From contig NZ_LT906480.1 in assembly GCF_900186865.1 (NCBI RefSeq), positions 2,932,001-2,996,000 of the forward strand: 64,000 bases of DNA, in the 5' to 3' direction. The notes under the pieces were generated by a model. That model worked only from the letters and a program-made list of their open reading frames with translations. It was not told where the DNA came from and made no database searches. Positions 17,372 to 26,546 of the stretch are shown here, piece by piece. The stretch comes from Stenotrophomonas maltophilia. Lineage in GTDB: Bacteria > Pseudomonadota > Gammaproteobacteria > Xanthomonadales > Xanthomonadaceae. The translations under genes were made by a program, and so were the position numbers. The stretch's first letter is position 1; the number at the start of each line of letters is the position of its first letter.

Positions 17372-18079
17372 TCAGGCCAGCGCGCGGCGCAGGATGAGCA
17401 CGCTGTCGCCCAGCCCCCTTGCGCGGCAGCCAGCGAAGCGGCACAGCGCCGGCAGGAACCACAGGCGGCACACCGCACCACGTAGCAGCTGCTGGACGTC
17501 AGGTCCGGTCTGCCGCAGGCAGTGGCCGATCACGGCGACCAGCGCGCCGGCGGGCAGCCCCGCATGGCGGACACTCCCACTGATGAACAGCAGCCAGTCG
17601 CGCGCCTGCGCTTCGGCCAGCACCATCACCTGCAGGGGATCTTCTTCGAGGTCGAGGAAGCGTACGCAACCCGCCTCATCCACCGCGATGTTGCGCGCCA
17701 CAGGCTGGCCGACACAGCAGCCGGCCCAGTGCACGCGCAGCAGCTCGTTGGCGGCAAGCCGCATCAGGTGCTCGGCTTCTCCGGGCCCGCAACAGCGCAG
17801 GCGCTGCGCCAGACTCGGACCACCATCCTCCAGCAGCAGGGCGGTTTCACCATGGCCCAGCACGCAGGGCACCGGCACCCCATGTGCGGCCAGCTCGCGC
17901 AGCCGCCGGCGCTCCAGCTGGCAGGCCTGTTCGGCCTTCAATCGCGGCGGGGGCCGCAGGCAGCGCAGACCGAGCAGGCGCACGCCGAGGTCCAGCGCGG
18001 CCAACGCCAACCAGCGCCGCTCGCCATCATGCTGCTTCAGCCAAGTCCGTCGACCGGCGATCTGCAAGGGTTCGACCAT
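17372..18079 (-). CDS. Protein-kinase-like / LPS-kinase-like protein with altered catalytic loop
   Basis: 235 residues from the ATG at 18079. The layout is that of the BUD32/InaA/WaaP kinase-like fold: a charged N-lobe, a hinge region near ALLLEDGGPSL (80-90), and a catalytic-loop equivalent VGQPVARNIAV with Asn130 followed by FLDLEED (Asp143 as metal ligand). The HxD expected before Asn130 is replaced by GQ, so phosphotransfer may be weak or lost, or the mechanism may differ. It lies 122 bp downstream of the PagL gene on the same strand, which hints at a role in lipopolysaccharide modification. A BUD32-like small kinase is an equally good label. Confidence 0.6.
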   Translation of the reverse strand: MVEPLQIAGRRTWLKQHDGERRWLALAALDLGVRLLGLRCLRPPPRLKAEQACQLERRRLRELAAHGVPVPCVLGHGETALLLEDGGPSLAQRLRCCGPGEAEHLMRLAANELLRVHWAGCCVGQPVARNIAVDEAGCVRFLDLEEDPLQVMVLAEAQARDWLLFISGSVRHAGLPAGALVAVIGHCLRQTGPDVQQLLRGAVCRLWFLPALCRFAGCRARGLGDSVLILRRALA

Positions 18080-18201
18080 CTTCAGTCTCCCTGCCCTGCA
18101 CGGGCCAGTCCTGCACCGGCCACCATCGTGCCTACGTACTGTCTGCATCGCATGCAGGGCCTGTGCTGCTTGTGTAACGACCGGTAGTGCCTGTGCACGC
18201 T

Positions 18202-18762
18202 TCAGTACTCCACGCGCCAGCTGAGCTGCAGCAGGTCCAGCCCCGGGTTGGGCTTCTTGATGCTTGCGTTGGAGTAATGCGAGTAGCGCAGCGAGACGCT
18301 GTGGCGTTCGGCTACTTGCAGTCCGATCCCCAGGTGGTCACCGAACTGGAAGGCGGTACTGATGCGACGACCGCCAACACGGGTGGTATCGAACACGGTC
18401 GGGCCGACCCCAGCTTCGATGAACAGATGTGCGTTCGGCCACCAGCGCAGCATCGGGATGGCACTGGCCTGCCAGGCGTGCTGACGCTGCGGATCGCTGG
18501 CCTGCCACCGCGCAAAGCCCAGCTCCATCGCCAGCTCCAGTTGCCGCCCCGATGCCAGCTCACGTTGCCAAAGTGGGCCACTGTCCCAGATCACGCCTGC
18601 CCGCTGGTAGTCACCACGGCCATGGCCCAGCTGCAGGCCTATCGAAGGGCTGGTTTCTGCCGCCGCCGGCAGGACCGGCAACAGGGCCAGCGTGGCAATC
18701 CAGGACAGGCGGCGCCGCCGCCGCAGGACGGCTCGGGGAACGGGGAAGACAGGCAGAATCAC
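18202..18762 (-). CDS. pagL: PagL-type lipid A 3-O-deacylase
   Basis: 186 residues, GTG start, signal peptide through about residue 36 (PAAAE). It forms an 8-strand-type outer-membrane barrel ending in WRVEY. The PagL hallmark RYSHYSNASIKKPN gives His162 and Ser164 of the catalytic triad. The third residue, Glu140 in P. aeruginosa PagL, aligns by spacing with Asp176. The enzyme removes the 3-position acyl chain of lipid A and changes immune recognition. A two-component system lies just upstream on the same strand and may control it. Confidence 0.85.
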   Translation of the reverse strand: MILPVFPVPRAVLRRRRRLSWIATLALLPVLPAAAETSPSIGLQLGHGRGDYQRAGVIWDSGPLWQRELASGRQLELAMELGFARWQASDPQRQHAWQASAIPMLRWWPNAHLFIEAGVGPTVFDTTRVGGRRISTAFQFGDHLGIGLQVAERHSVSLRYSHYSNASIKKPNPGLDLLQLSWRVEY

Positions 18763-18970
18763 GCGACAACTCCAGGCGGGAGCCGCACGCCACCCTCACG
18801 CCGGCAGGAACCGGCGCGTCACAGGACGTGGGCTGGGGATGACGTGAAGGCAGGCGCGTCCACGGAAGCGCCCGTCACCCGCAAACGCGCAGATGACCGC
18901 TTCGACATACAGCCTGGATCACGCCCCCGCCTCGATCCTCGTCACGCGGTATCCGCTTTGTAAGGGATTG

Positions 18971-20275
18971 TCAGCGCAGCGCCGAAATCGGCCAGCGAAC
19001 CACGAACGACGCGCCGCCCAAGGCGCTGTCCTCCACCCGCACACTGCCGCGATGGCAGGCCACGATGCGGGCGACCATCGCAAGCCCAAGGCCCACGCCA
19101 CCGGTATTGCGCTGGCGGCTGAGATCAAGCCGGGTGAAGGGCTGGAACACCCGCTCGCGATCGGCCGCGGCAATGCCGGGACCGTCGTCGCAGACACGTA
19201 GCTGCCAGTGGTCGTCCTGCTGCTGCAGCTGCAGGCGGATCCGCGAATGCGCATGGCCCAGTGCGTTGCGCAGCAGGTTGAGCGTGGCCCGCCCCATGTA
19301 ATGCGGGTGCAGCTGCACCTGTGCCGGCGCGCCATCTGCTACTTCGCATTGGATGCCACTGCCCTGCGCATCGCGACTGATCGCACGCAATTGGTCATGC
19401 AGCCAGTCGCGGGCATCGACCGGCTCCTGCTGCAGCCGGCTGCCTATGTGCTCCAGCCGCGCCTCGAACAGCAGCTCGCCGACCAGCTCATCGAGCCCTT
19501 GCAGGTCCTCGCGCATCTCCTGCTGCAGCTGCCTGCGCGCCTGCGCATCTTCCTCCACGGCCAGCAGGCCCAGCTCGAACTGCAGGCGCGCGATCGGTGT
19601 CCGCAGTTCATGCGAGACATCGTTGGTCAACTCGCGCTGACGTGCGACCAGACCAGCGATGCGTTCGCCCATCTGGTTGAACTGACGGGCCAACGGCGCC
19701 ACGCTGGAGCGAGGTGAGATCGGCGCACGGGCATCGAGGTCGCCCTCGCCCATACGCTTGCTGGCCGCTGCCAGCCGCTGCAGATCGCGCCAGGTTGGCC
19801 ATGCCCACGCCATCAGGAACGCAGCCGACACCGAGACCATGAGCAGCACCGCCAGCGCGATGGTGGTCGGGTCCAGCGGCGGTGAACTCGGCAGCCTCAG
19901 ATGCAGCCACTGCGCTGGCGCAGCGGCGTGCCCGGGGAGCAGCCGATAGAAATCCTGCTGGTCATTGCGGGCGAGGATGCCGTACTCGAGCAGCACCTGC
20001 TGCTCCTCCGCGCGCGGCTGCACAGCGTCGGACGCCAGCAGTTCCAGCGCCGGCCCATAGTGCGGCGCCAGACGTTGCAGTTCGGCCGCGCGATCGACAG
20101 CGCTGCGGTCCTGCAGCAGTTCGCCCAGGGTAAACAGGGGGCCGCGCACCGCATCGCGGTAGTAGACGTCAGCATCGTCGCTGAAACGCTCCTGCAGCAG
20201 CAGTGGCACTGTCCAAAGCGCCACGCCGAATCCAATGCTCGCGAGCACCAGCAGCCGCAGGAAGAAGCGCAGCAC
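18971..20275 (-). CDS. Sensor histidine kinase (RstB-like)
   Basis: 434 residues, GTG start at 20275, one base after the response regulator stop. One N-terminal membrane helix (about 5-27), a periplasmic sensor region (about 28-138), a second helix (about 140-162), HAMP, a DHp domain with the phospho-His in DVSHELRTPIARL, and an ATPase domain with N (LNLLRNAL), G1 (DDGPGI) and G2 (GGVGLGLAM) boxes. It phosphorylates the regulator encoded just upstream. The signal is unknown; PagL and the kinase-like gene downstream suggest an envelope signal, which is inference. Confidence 0.92.
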   Translation of the reverse strand: MLRFFLRLLVLASIGFGVALWTVPLLLQERFSDDADVYYRDAVRGPLFTLGELLQDRSAVDRAAELQRLAPHYGPALELLASDAVQPRAEEQQVLLEYGILARNDQQDFYRLLPGHAAAPAQWLHLRLPSSPPLDPTTIALAVLLMVSVSAAFLMAWAWPTWRDLQRLAAASKRMGEGDLDARAPISPRSSVAPLARQFNQMGERIAGLVARQRELTNDVSHELRTPIARLQFELGLLAVEEDAQARRQLQQEMREDLQGLDELVGELLFEARLEHIGSRLQQEPVDARDWLHDQLRAISRDAQGSGIQCEVADGAPAQVQLHPHYMGRATLNLLRNALGHAHSRIRLQLQQQDDHWQLRVCDDGPGIAAADRERVFQPFTRLDLSRQRNTGGVGLGLAMVARIVACHRGSVRVEDSALGGASFVVRWPISALR

Positions 20276-20276
20276 G

Positions 20277-20963
20277 TCAGGCCCCGGCCGGCAGGAACAG
20301 ATAGCCCTGACCGCGCACGGTCTTGATCCTGGCCGGATCGCGTGGATCGTCCTGCAGCTTGCGCCGCAGCTTGCTTACGCACATGTCGACGCTTCGATCC
20401 AGCCCGTTGAAGTCGATGCCGCGCACACTGTTGAGCAGATCGTCACGGCTGAGGACTTCGCCGCTGCGACTGGCCAGCGTCCACAGCATCTCGAACTCGC
20501 CGGTGGTCAGCTCCAGGCGACGGTCGCCCAGCTGCACCCTGCGGCTACGACGGTCGATGTCCAGCGTATCGAAGCGCAACCGCTGCTCGTTGGGCTGTGG
20601 CTGCGCCGGGCGGCGCAGCAGCGCGCGCAGGCGTGCCAGCAGCACCGGCGGCTCCACCGGTTTGATCACATAATCATCGGCGCCGGACTCCAGACCCAGC
20701 ACATGGTCCAGCGCGTTGTCGCGCGCGGTCAGCATCAGCACCGGTACATTGCAGAAGTCGCGAAGATCGCGGCAGACCTGGAGGCCATCCCGGCCCGGCA
20801 ACATCAGGTCCAGCACCACCACCTTCGGTTGGAACGCCTGCACGGCCGCGCAGGCCTGGCTGCCGTCGTGCACGCAGTGCACGTGATAGCCGTGGGGTTG
20901 CAGATAGCGGCCAATCAGGCCGGCCAACTTCAGATCGTCTTCCACAAGCAGCAATCGGGTCAT
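20277..20963 (-). CDS. OmpR-family response regulator (RstA-like)
   Basis: 228 residues from the ATG at 20963. Receiver domain with acidic pair VEDD, phospho-Asp in VVVLDLMLPG and Lys in YVIKPVEP; winged-helix DNA-binding domain about 130-225 with GLDRSVDMCVSKLRRKL and a terminal RGQGYLF wing. The DNA-binding helix resembles RstA. It forms an operon with the sensor kinase. Confidence 0.92.
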   Translation of the reverse strand: MTRLLLVEDDLKLAGLIGRYLQPHGYHVHCVHDGSQACAAVQAFQPKVVVLDLMLPGRDGLQVCRDLRDFCNVPVLMLTARDNALDHVLGLESGADDYVIKPVEPPVLLARLRALLRRPAQPQPNEQRLRFDTLDIDRRSRRVQLGDRRLELTTGEFEMLWTLASRSGEVLSRDDLLNSVRGIDFNGLDRSVDMCVSKLRRKLQDDPRDPARIKTVRGQGYLFLPAGA

Positions 20964-21074
20964 CGAGCTCCGTCTCATCCGGCGCCCGCCGTTCGTTGGC
21001 GGGCGCGGCCGATTGTACCCACCGGCGGAAAGGCCGCATCGGTCGGAAGTCCCGGATCGTAGCCTGCGTTGTGT

Positions 21075-21455
21075 TCAGGTCATCACATGCACCGCGCACA
21101 GCTTGTTGCCGTCCGGGTCGCGCAGGTAGGCCAGGAACAGCTGGCGCCCGGCCATGCTGCGGATGCCAGCCGGGTCTTCGATGGCCGTACCGCCATGGGC
21201 CACGCCAGCATCCTGCCAACCGCGCACGGCCTCGGCACTGTCGAGGGTGAAACCAATGGTGCCGCCGTTGGCATGGCATGCAGGCTGCCCATCGATGGGC
21301 GCGGTGACGCCGAACATCCGCCCATCCTTGAAGTACAGCAGCCGACCCTTTTCGTCGAACACACCCGGACGTGCCCCCATCGCGGCGAACAGGGCATCGT
21401 AGAAGCGGCGCGCGGCATCCATGTCGTTCGTTCCTACGGTGATGTGGCTGAACAT
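21075..21455 (-). CDS. VOC-family (glyoxalase-like) protein
   Basis: 126 residues with AAGGAG upstream of the ATG at 21455. One VOC fold: FSHITVGTNDMDAARRFYDALF at the start and RDPDGNKLCAVH at the end, the typical beta-alpha-beta-beta-beta halves. These proteins act as metal-dependent dioxygenases, lyases or resistance proteins; no specific substrate can be given. Confidence 0.85.
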   Translation of the reverse strand: MFSHITVGTNDMDAARRFYDALFAAMGARPGVFDEKGRLLYFKDGRMFGVTAPIDGQPACHANGGTIGFTLDSAEAVRGWQDAGVAHGGTAIEDPAGIRSMAGRQLFLAYLRDPDGNKLCAVHVMT

Positions 21456-21572
21456 GCGGGCACTCCTTGTGGAAAGCCGCAGTGTCGGCGAGCACGCCGG
21501 GCATCGCAAATCCGGCGATCTCCCCCGCTGCGGCATGCCTAGGATTTGTCGTGCGCCGCCCGATCACTCTAT

Positions 21573-21592
21573 AATGGGAATCATTCTCATTA
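21573..21592. promoter_or_regulatory. Fur box
   Basis: AATGGGAATCATTCTCATTA, centred on GAATCATTCTC, fits the Fur consensus (repeats of NATWAT). It lies 8 bp before the sigma factor start, so iron-loaded Fur should repress the fecI-fecR genes. Confidence 0.8.
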
Positions 21593-21599
21593 ATGGCCC

Positions 21600-22124
21600 A
21601 TGCCGATGGCCGTGCCCGCCGCCTCCAGCACCGCGCTGGCGGGGTTCTACCGCGAACACCATGGCTGGCTGCTGGGCTGGCTGCGCCGCCGCACCCACAA
21701 CGCCGACTGCGCCGCCGACCTGACCCAGGACACCTTCCTGCGCCTGCTCAGCCGGCGCGTCGATCCGTCCGAACTGCGCCTGCCGCGCGCCTATCTCAGC
21801 ACCATCGCGCACGCGCTGCTGGTCAACCACTGGCAGCGCGCGGACCTGGAGCGCGCCTATCTGACCGCGCTGGCCGCACAACCGGAGCCGGTGCATCCCT
21901 CTGCGGAGGAGCGCACGCAGGCGCTGCAGCTCCTGCATGCCATCGCTGACATGCTGTCCGGCCTGGCCGAGCGGCCACGGCGTGCCTTCCTGCTTGCCCG
22001 GCTGTCCGGACTGGGCTATGCGGAGATCGGCCAACAGCTGGGCGTGTCCGAGCGCATGGTCAAGAAGTACATGGCGCAGGCGATGCTGCATTGCCTGCGC
22101 CTGTCCGGCGACGCGGCGGCATGA
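21600..22124 (+). CDS. fecI: ECF sigma factor, FecI type
   Basis: 174 residues. Sigma region 2 with AADLTQDTFLRLLSR and LRLPRAYLSTIAH, and region 4 with RPRRAFLLARLSGLGYAEIGQQLGVSERMVKKYM, which is typical of FecI/PvdS iron-starvation sigma factors. It should direct transcription of the downstream TonB receptor. It overlaps fecR by 4 bp (ATGA). The position of the Fur box makes it iron-repressed. Confidence 0.9.
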   Translation: MPMAVPAASSTALAGFYREHHGWLLGWLRRRTHNADCAADLTQDTFLRLLSRRVDPSELRLPRAYLSTIAHALLVNHWQRADLERAYLTALAAQPEPVHPSAEERTQALQLLHAIADMLSGLAERPRRAFLLARLSGLGYAEIGQQLGVSERMVKKYMAQAMLHCLRLSGDAAA

Positions 22125-23065
22125 GCGCGGCAGTGGCCGGCCCGGCGCTGGAGCAGGCGGCAGAGTGGTTCGCGCTGCGCCAGCAGGGCTGGAGCGACGA
22201 CGACCAGCAACACTGGCGTGCGTGGCTGCACGCCGACGCCGGTCACGCCGACGCCTGGCGCCGGGTCGAGGCGGTCTGGCAGTCGTTCGCCCCGCTATCG
22301 GCAACGGCGGCAGCAACGGCGCTCGATGCTGCCGGCCATCGCCGCCGCCGCGCACTTCGCAGTCTCGGCGGCGCACTCGGCATCGGTGCGGTCTCGCTTC
22401 TCGGCCTGCACGGGCTGCAGGCGCAGCGCCACCTGCAGACGCAACGCACCGCTGCCGGGCGCACCGGTCATTGGACGCTGGCCGATGGCAGCCAGTTGTG
22501 GCTCAACGCCGGCAGCGAAGTGACCGTCGACATCGGCAACGGCAACCGCGCCCTGCATCTGCTGCGCGGCGAACTGCTGCTGCAGACCGGCCACCAACCC
22601 GCATTCGTCGGCCTGCCCCTGACCGTGCATGTACCCGGCGCGCGCCTGCAGCCGATCGGCACCCGCTTCGCGGTCGGCCGCGAAGCCCAGCACAGCCGGT
22701 TGGACGTGTTCGAGGGCGTGGTGCGGTGCCTGCCGATGTTCGGCGCGGCGCTGGATGTGCCTGCGGGAAGTGCGCTGCAGATCGGACCGATGGGGGGACT
22801 CACAACGGTCGCTGCCGATCCACTGCGCGGCGATTGGCAGGACGGACGCCTGCGGGTGCAGGACACGCAACTGATCCGGGTGATCGACGAACTGGCCCGT
22901 CACCATCGGGGCTATCTGGGCTGTGATCCGGCACTGTCCGCATTGAATGTCACCGCGGTATTGCCGCGCCTGGACAGCCTGCAGGCCCTGAAACTGCTGG
23001 CGCGCGCCCTGCCGATCCGCATCGAGCAGCGCTGGCCATGGTGGACCGTTGTGCGTCCGCGTTGA
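22121..23065 (+). CDS. fecR: FecR-family anti-sigma regulator
   Basis: 314 residues. An N-terminal DUF4880-like segment (about 8-55: QAAEWFALRQQGWSDDDQQHW), one membrane helix (about 88-105), and a periplasmic FecR domain with LADGSQLWLNAGS and GTRFAVGRE. It carries the signal from the substrate-loaded receptor to the sigma factor. Gene order fecI-fecR-receptor with the ATGA overlap fits a standard cell-surface signalling unit. Confidence 0.9.
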   Translation: MSAAVAGPALEQAAEWFALRQQGWSDDDQQHWRAWLHADAGHADAWRRVEAVWQSFAPLSATAAATALDAAGHRRRRALRSLGGALGIGAVSLLGLHGLQAQRHLQTQRTAAGRTGHWTLADGSQLWLNAGSEVTVDIGNGNRALHLLRGELLLQTGHQPAFVGLPLTVHVPGARLQPIGTRFAVGREAQHSRLDVFEGVVRCLPMFGAALDVPAGSALQIGPMGGLTTVAADPLRGDWQDGRLRVQDTQLIRVIDELARHHRGYLGCDPALSALNVTAVLPRLDSLQALKLLARALPIRIEQRWPWWTVVRPR

Positions 23066-23112
23066 AATCGCGGTTCCCTTTCTGCGCGCTCGGCGGGCCC
23101 TACAAGGGAACC
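23064..23112 (+). promoter_or_regulatory. Possible ECF promoter and hairpin before the TonB receptor
   Basis: GGTTCCCTT (23072-23080) pairs perfectly with AAGGGAACC (23104-23112) in the 69-bp gap. GAAAT at 23064 could be the -35 of an ECF promoter, but the -10 is unclear. Confidence 0.3.
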
Positions 23113-23134
23113 CATTGCGGATGGCGCCGCCCCC

Positions 23135-26083
23135 ATGAAACTACCCTGCCCTTCCCCTCGCCCGCTTGCCATCGCGCTGTGCCTGGCCCTGGCCACGCCG
23201 TGCCTGTTGCCGGCCGCCGCCCACGCACAGAATGCTGCCTCCGCCGTTCGCTGGCAGATCCCGGCCGGTCCGCTTGACCAGGCCTTGACCGCGTTCGGTC
23301 AGCAGTCCGGCCTGTCCATCGCTGCCGATGCGCGCCTGACCCGCGGCCGGCACAGCGGTGGCGTGCAGGCCTCGCTCAACACCGAGGCCGCGCTGGCACA
23401 GCTGCTCACCGGCACCGGCCTTTCGTTCCAGCGTGATGCCAGCGGCGTGGTGCTGCAGGCCGCCCCGGCCACCGACGCCGGCGTACGCCAGATCGGCACG
23501 CTGCGTGTGACCGGCCAGGCCAGCGAAGGCGCTTCGCCGTGGGGGCTGGCCGATGCCGACGCCGTCTACCGCGACAGCGGCTCGCGCGTGCACCTGGACC
23601 ACCAGCAGCTGGAACGCTTCCGCGGCCAGTCGATCGGCGATGTGCTGGCCGGTGCGGTGGGCGTGCACACCGCTGACGTTCGCAACGGCGGTGCGCTGGA
23701 CGTCAACATCCGCGGCCTGCAGGGCCAGAACCGGGTGCCGGTGATCATTGATGGTGGCCAACAGGCCATCGATGTCTATCGCGGCTATGCCGGCGTGCAG
23801 CAGCGCAGCTACCTGGACCCGGACCTGATCAGCGCGATCAGCATCGAAAAGGGACCGAGCCTGGCCGCCAATGCCGCCAGCGCGATCGGTGGCGTGGTCT
23901 ACATGGAAACGCTGAAGGACGAGGACATCCTCGACGACGGCCAGGCCTGGGGACTCCGCGTGCGTGGCGGCGTGGCCGACAACAGCATCGACCGCACCCG
24001 TACGTTCAAGCAGATCGCGCGTGGCAGCGACAACCGCAACAGCCTGCGCGACCCGCGCGACTGGAACGGCAGCGTGGCCTTCGCCCAGCGCGGCGAAGAC
24101 TGGCAGCTTGTCGCAGCCTACGCACGGCGCCGCCAGGGCAACTACTTCGCCGGCAGCAACGGCGCCCACCGCTACGACGACCAGCACCTGTCCAGCGGCG
24201 GTACCGGCATGTCCAGCCAGGCCGTTTCCAAGCTGTACCACCCGGGCGATGAAGTCCTGAACACCCACACCGACAACGAATCGGCGTTGCTGAAATTCAC
24301 CTGGACGCCCGACCCGGACCAGCGCCTGGAGTTGAGCCACCGCTTCTTCAACTCCAGCTTCGGCGAAATCATGCCGTCGGCGATCGGCCGCGTGGGCGAG
24401 TCCAACGAATGGGTGACCTACGTGGACAAGGCCAACACCATGTTCCAGTTCGAGCCCGGGAAGATGCGGGTCAACGCCACTTCGCTGCGCCATCGTTACC
24501 GCCCCGAGGCGCACCCGTGGCTGGACCTGAACAGCACGCTGTGGTTCACCACGGCCACCAGCCGCATGTTCAACAGCAATATCGCCAACACGCCGCTGTT
24601 CAAGGACGTGCCCAACGACCAGATGCCCGACACGCTGGGCGAGACCTACGGCCCTGGGCTGCAGTCGGACGTGAAGACCCGGCGTTGGGGCCTGGACAGC
24701 AGCAACACCACGCGTTTCAGCAATGATCTGGGCGACTGGACGCTGCGCTATGGCGCGTCCTTCCAGCATGAAGACACCGCACCCAACTCGCCGGTACTGC
24801 CGGTGGACTACAACAACAACCGTTACCTGCGATCGGGCACGCGCCGCGAGGCCAGCGTGGTGGCGTCGTTGCAATGGCAGCCGTGGGACTGGCTGTCGCT
24901 GACGGCCGGCGGCCGCTTCATCGACTACCGCACCCGCGACCGCAACCGCGTGGCCTTCGTCAGTGAATCGCGCGACCTGCGCTACACCTTCGCGCGCCTG
25001 AGCAAGGGTGGCCAGCTGCTGCCGGGCTGGTACAAGGAGTGGTACCCGGATGCACAGGGCAACTACACGTATGACTCGCTGCGCGCCACGCCCTATGGCG
25101 ACAGCACGCTGGGCCAGACCTACGATTTCGACGGCTTCATCCGTGACCCGCGCGGTGCCAACGGCTTCCATACCAAGCAGATTCCCACCGCCTGGGGCTA
25201 CAAGCCGGCGATCCGCCGCTCCGGCCACGGCTTCGCGCCGTATGCCGAAGCCCGCTTCAACCTCGACGCGGACATGTTCTTCTACGTGAAGTACGCGCAA
25301 GGCTGGAAGATGCCCAGCCTGTTCGAATCAACGCTGGGCAACAGCACCTCGGCGCCGGTGGCCGACCTGAAGCCGGAAAAGAACCGCTCCTGGGACATCG
25401 GCTTCAGCCTGCTCAAGCAGGACCTGTGGCGTGACGGTGATCGCCTGGCGTTCAAGGTGGCCTGGTTCAAGAACGATATCGACAACGCCATCACCCGTCG
25501 CTTCGATTCCAGCAACTGGGCCTTTTACGTCGACAATGTCGACAACTACACGGTGTCGGGCTACGAGCTGCAGTCCGGCTATGACGCCGGCATCGCCTAC
25601 CTGGACCTGTCGGCCAGCTATTACCAGCGCGCGCGTACCTGCGATGCGGCCACTGCCAAGCGCCTGCGCGAAGATCCGTATGCGAAGTGGAGCAAGCTGG
25701 ACACCACACCGGACTGCGTGGACGGCGGCTTCGGCACCTCGTTCGTCAACGCGCAGAACCCGCCGAAGTACTCAATCCACAGCACGCTGGGCTTCCGCCT
25801 GTTCGACAAGCGGCTGGATACCGGCATCCGCCGCACCTACAACAGTGGCCCCACCCATGAACTGGACAAGCCCTGGAACACCACCGGCTCGACCGGCCTG
25901 CAGAACATCTACCTGCCGACCGCGATCTATGACTTCTATGCGCGCTGGCAGTTCACCCCGAAGGCCGAAGTGGAACTGGTGGTCAGCAACCTGCGCAACA
26001 CCTACTACATGGACACGCTGGCGATGAGCCTGATGCCGGGCCCGGGCCGCACCACGCGGCTGAACTTCACCGCACGGTTCTAA
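23135..26083 (+). CDS. TonB-dependent receptor with STN signalling domain
   Basis: 982 residues. Signal peptide ending AHAQ (about 32), then a secretin/TonB short N-terminal domain (about 40-110: RWQIPAGPLDQALTAFGQQS) that contacts FecR, then a plug with VNIRGLQGQNRVPVIIDGG and ISIEKGPSLAANAASAIGGVV, and a barrel ending NFTARF. The length, STN domain and partner fecIR genes suggest iron, possibly heme (HasR-like) or a siderophore. The ligand is not proven. A strong terminator follows. Confidence 0.88.
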   Translation: MKLPCPSPRPLAIALCLALATPCLLPAAAHAQNAASAVRWQIPAGPLDQALTAFGQQSGLSIAADARLTRGRHSGGVQASLNTEAALAQLLTGTGLSFQRDASGVVLQAAPATDAGVRQIGTLRVTGQASEGASPWGLADADAVYRDSGSRVHLDHQQLERFRGQSIGDVLAGAVGVHTADVRNGGALDVNIRGLQGQNRVPVIIDGGQQAIDVYRGYAGVQQRSYLDPDLISAISIEKGPSLAANAASAIGGVVYMETLKDEDILDDGQAWGLRVRGGVADNSIDRTRTFKQIARGSDNRNSLRDPRDWNGSVAFAQRGEDWQLVAAYARRRQGNYFAGSNGAHRYDDQHLSSGGTGMSSQAVSKLYHPGDEVLNTHTDNESALLKFTWTPDPDQRLELSHRFFNSSFGEIMPSAIGRVGESNEWVTYVDKANTMFQFEPGKMRVNATSLRHRYRPEAHPWLDLNSTLWFTTATSRMFNSNIANTPLFKDVPNDQMPDTLGETYGPGLQSDVKTRRWGLDSSNTTRFSNDLGDWTLRYGASFQHEDTAPNSPVLPVDYNNNRYLRSGTRREASVVASLQWQPWDWLSLTAGGRFIDYRTRDRNRVAFVSESRDLRYTFARLSKGGQLLPGWYKEWYPDAQGNYTYDSLRATPYGDSTLGQTYDFDGFIRDPRGANGFHTKQIPTAWGYKPAIRRSGHGFAPYAEARFNLDADMFFYVKYAQGWKMPSLFESTLGNSTSAPVADLKPEKNRSWDIGFSLLKQDLWRDGDRLAFKVAWFKNDIDNAITRRFDSSNWAFYVDNVDNYTVSGYELQSGYDAGIAYLDLSASYYQRARTCDAATAKRLREDPYAKWSKLDTTPDCVDGGFGTSFVNAQNPPKYSIHSTLGFRLFDKRLDTGIRRTYNSGPTHELDKPWNTTGSTGLQNIYLPTAIYDFYARWQFTPKAEVELVVSNLRNTYYMDTLAMSLMPGPGRTTRLNFTARF

Positions 26084-26101
26084 CTGCTGCAGAAACAGCA
26101 A

Positions 26102-26126
26102 CGCCCCGGAGGGGTCCTCCGGGGCG
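26102..26126 (+). terminator. Intrinsic terminator
   Basis: CGCCCCGGAGG-ggt-CCTCCGGGGCG, a perfect 11-bp stem 18 bp after the receptor stop codon. Confidence 0.85.
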
Positions 26127-26154
26127 CTTGCCTGCGGCGCTCACGCTCTGGCAG

Positions 26155-26213
26155 GTGCCAACCTTGGTTGGCACAGCGCTTCCGCACCGGTAGATGCCAA
26201 CCCTGGTTGGCAC
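26155..26213. repeat. Two SMAG-type palindromes of the GCCAACC subgroup
   Basis: GTGCCAACCTTGGTTGGCAC (26155-26174) is a perfect palindrome; 26190-26213 starts GTAGATGCCAACC and ends GGTTGGCAC. Both are in the convergent gap. Confidence 0.85.
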
Positions 26214-26222
26214 GGCGACGCG

Positions 26223-26546
26223 TTACTTCGCGGTACTCAGCAGCAGTACCGCGACGGTCACCAATGCGATGCCGACCCAACCGATCGGACGCAGGCGATT
26301 GCCGAACAGCAGGCGTCCGCAGGTGGCGGTACCGATCACGCCGATTGCCCCCCACATCGCATAGGCGGTGGCCAGGTCCATGTAACGCACGGCCTGGCCC
26401 AGCAGGGCAAAGGCAATCCAGACCATGACGATGGCTCCAACGCCCCAGCGCCAGCGGCGGAAGCCCTCCGACTTGGCCACCATCATGTTGGCGGCGACGT
26501 CGATCAGCGCCGAACAGATCACGAAAAACAGGGCCAGGGTATTCAT
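26223..26546 (-). CDS. SMR-family exporter subunit (MdtI-like)
   Basis: 107 residues, four membrane helices. The small multidrug resistance fold has AYAMWGAIGVIGTATCG in helix 3. A conserved membrane acid is not obvious in helix 1 (CSALIDVAANMM has an Asp instead of Glu), consistent with one half of a heterodimer. Its start overlaps the stop of the partner gene by 1 bp. Such pairs (MdtI/MdtJ) export spermidine or cationic compounds. Confidence 0.82.
   Translation of the reverse strand: MNTLALFFVICSALIDVAANMMVAKSEGFRRWRWGVGAIVMVWIAFALLGQAVRYMDLATAYAMWGAIGVIGTATCGRLLFGNRLRPIGWVGIALVTVAVLLLSTAK

Noticed and set aside
23141..25300. A 719-codon open frame on the - strand
   Set aside because: It is antisense to the STN-containing TonB receptor and shows no family signature.
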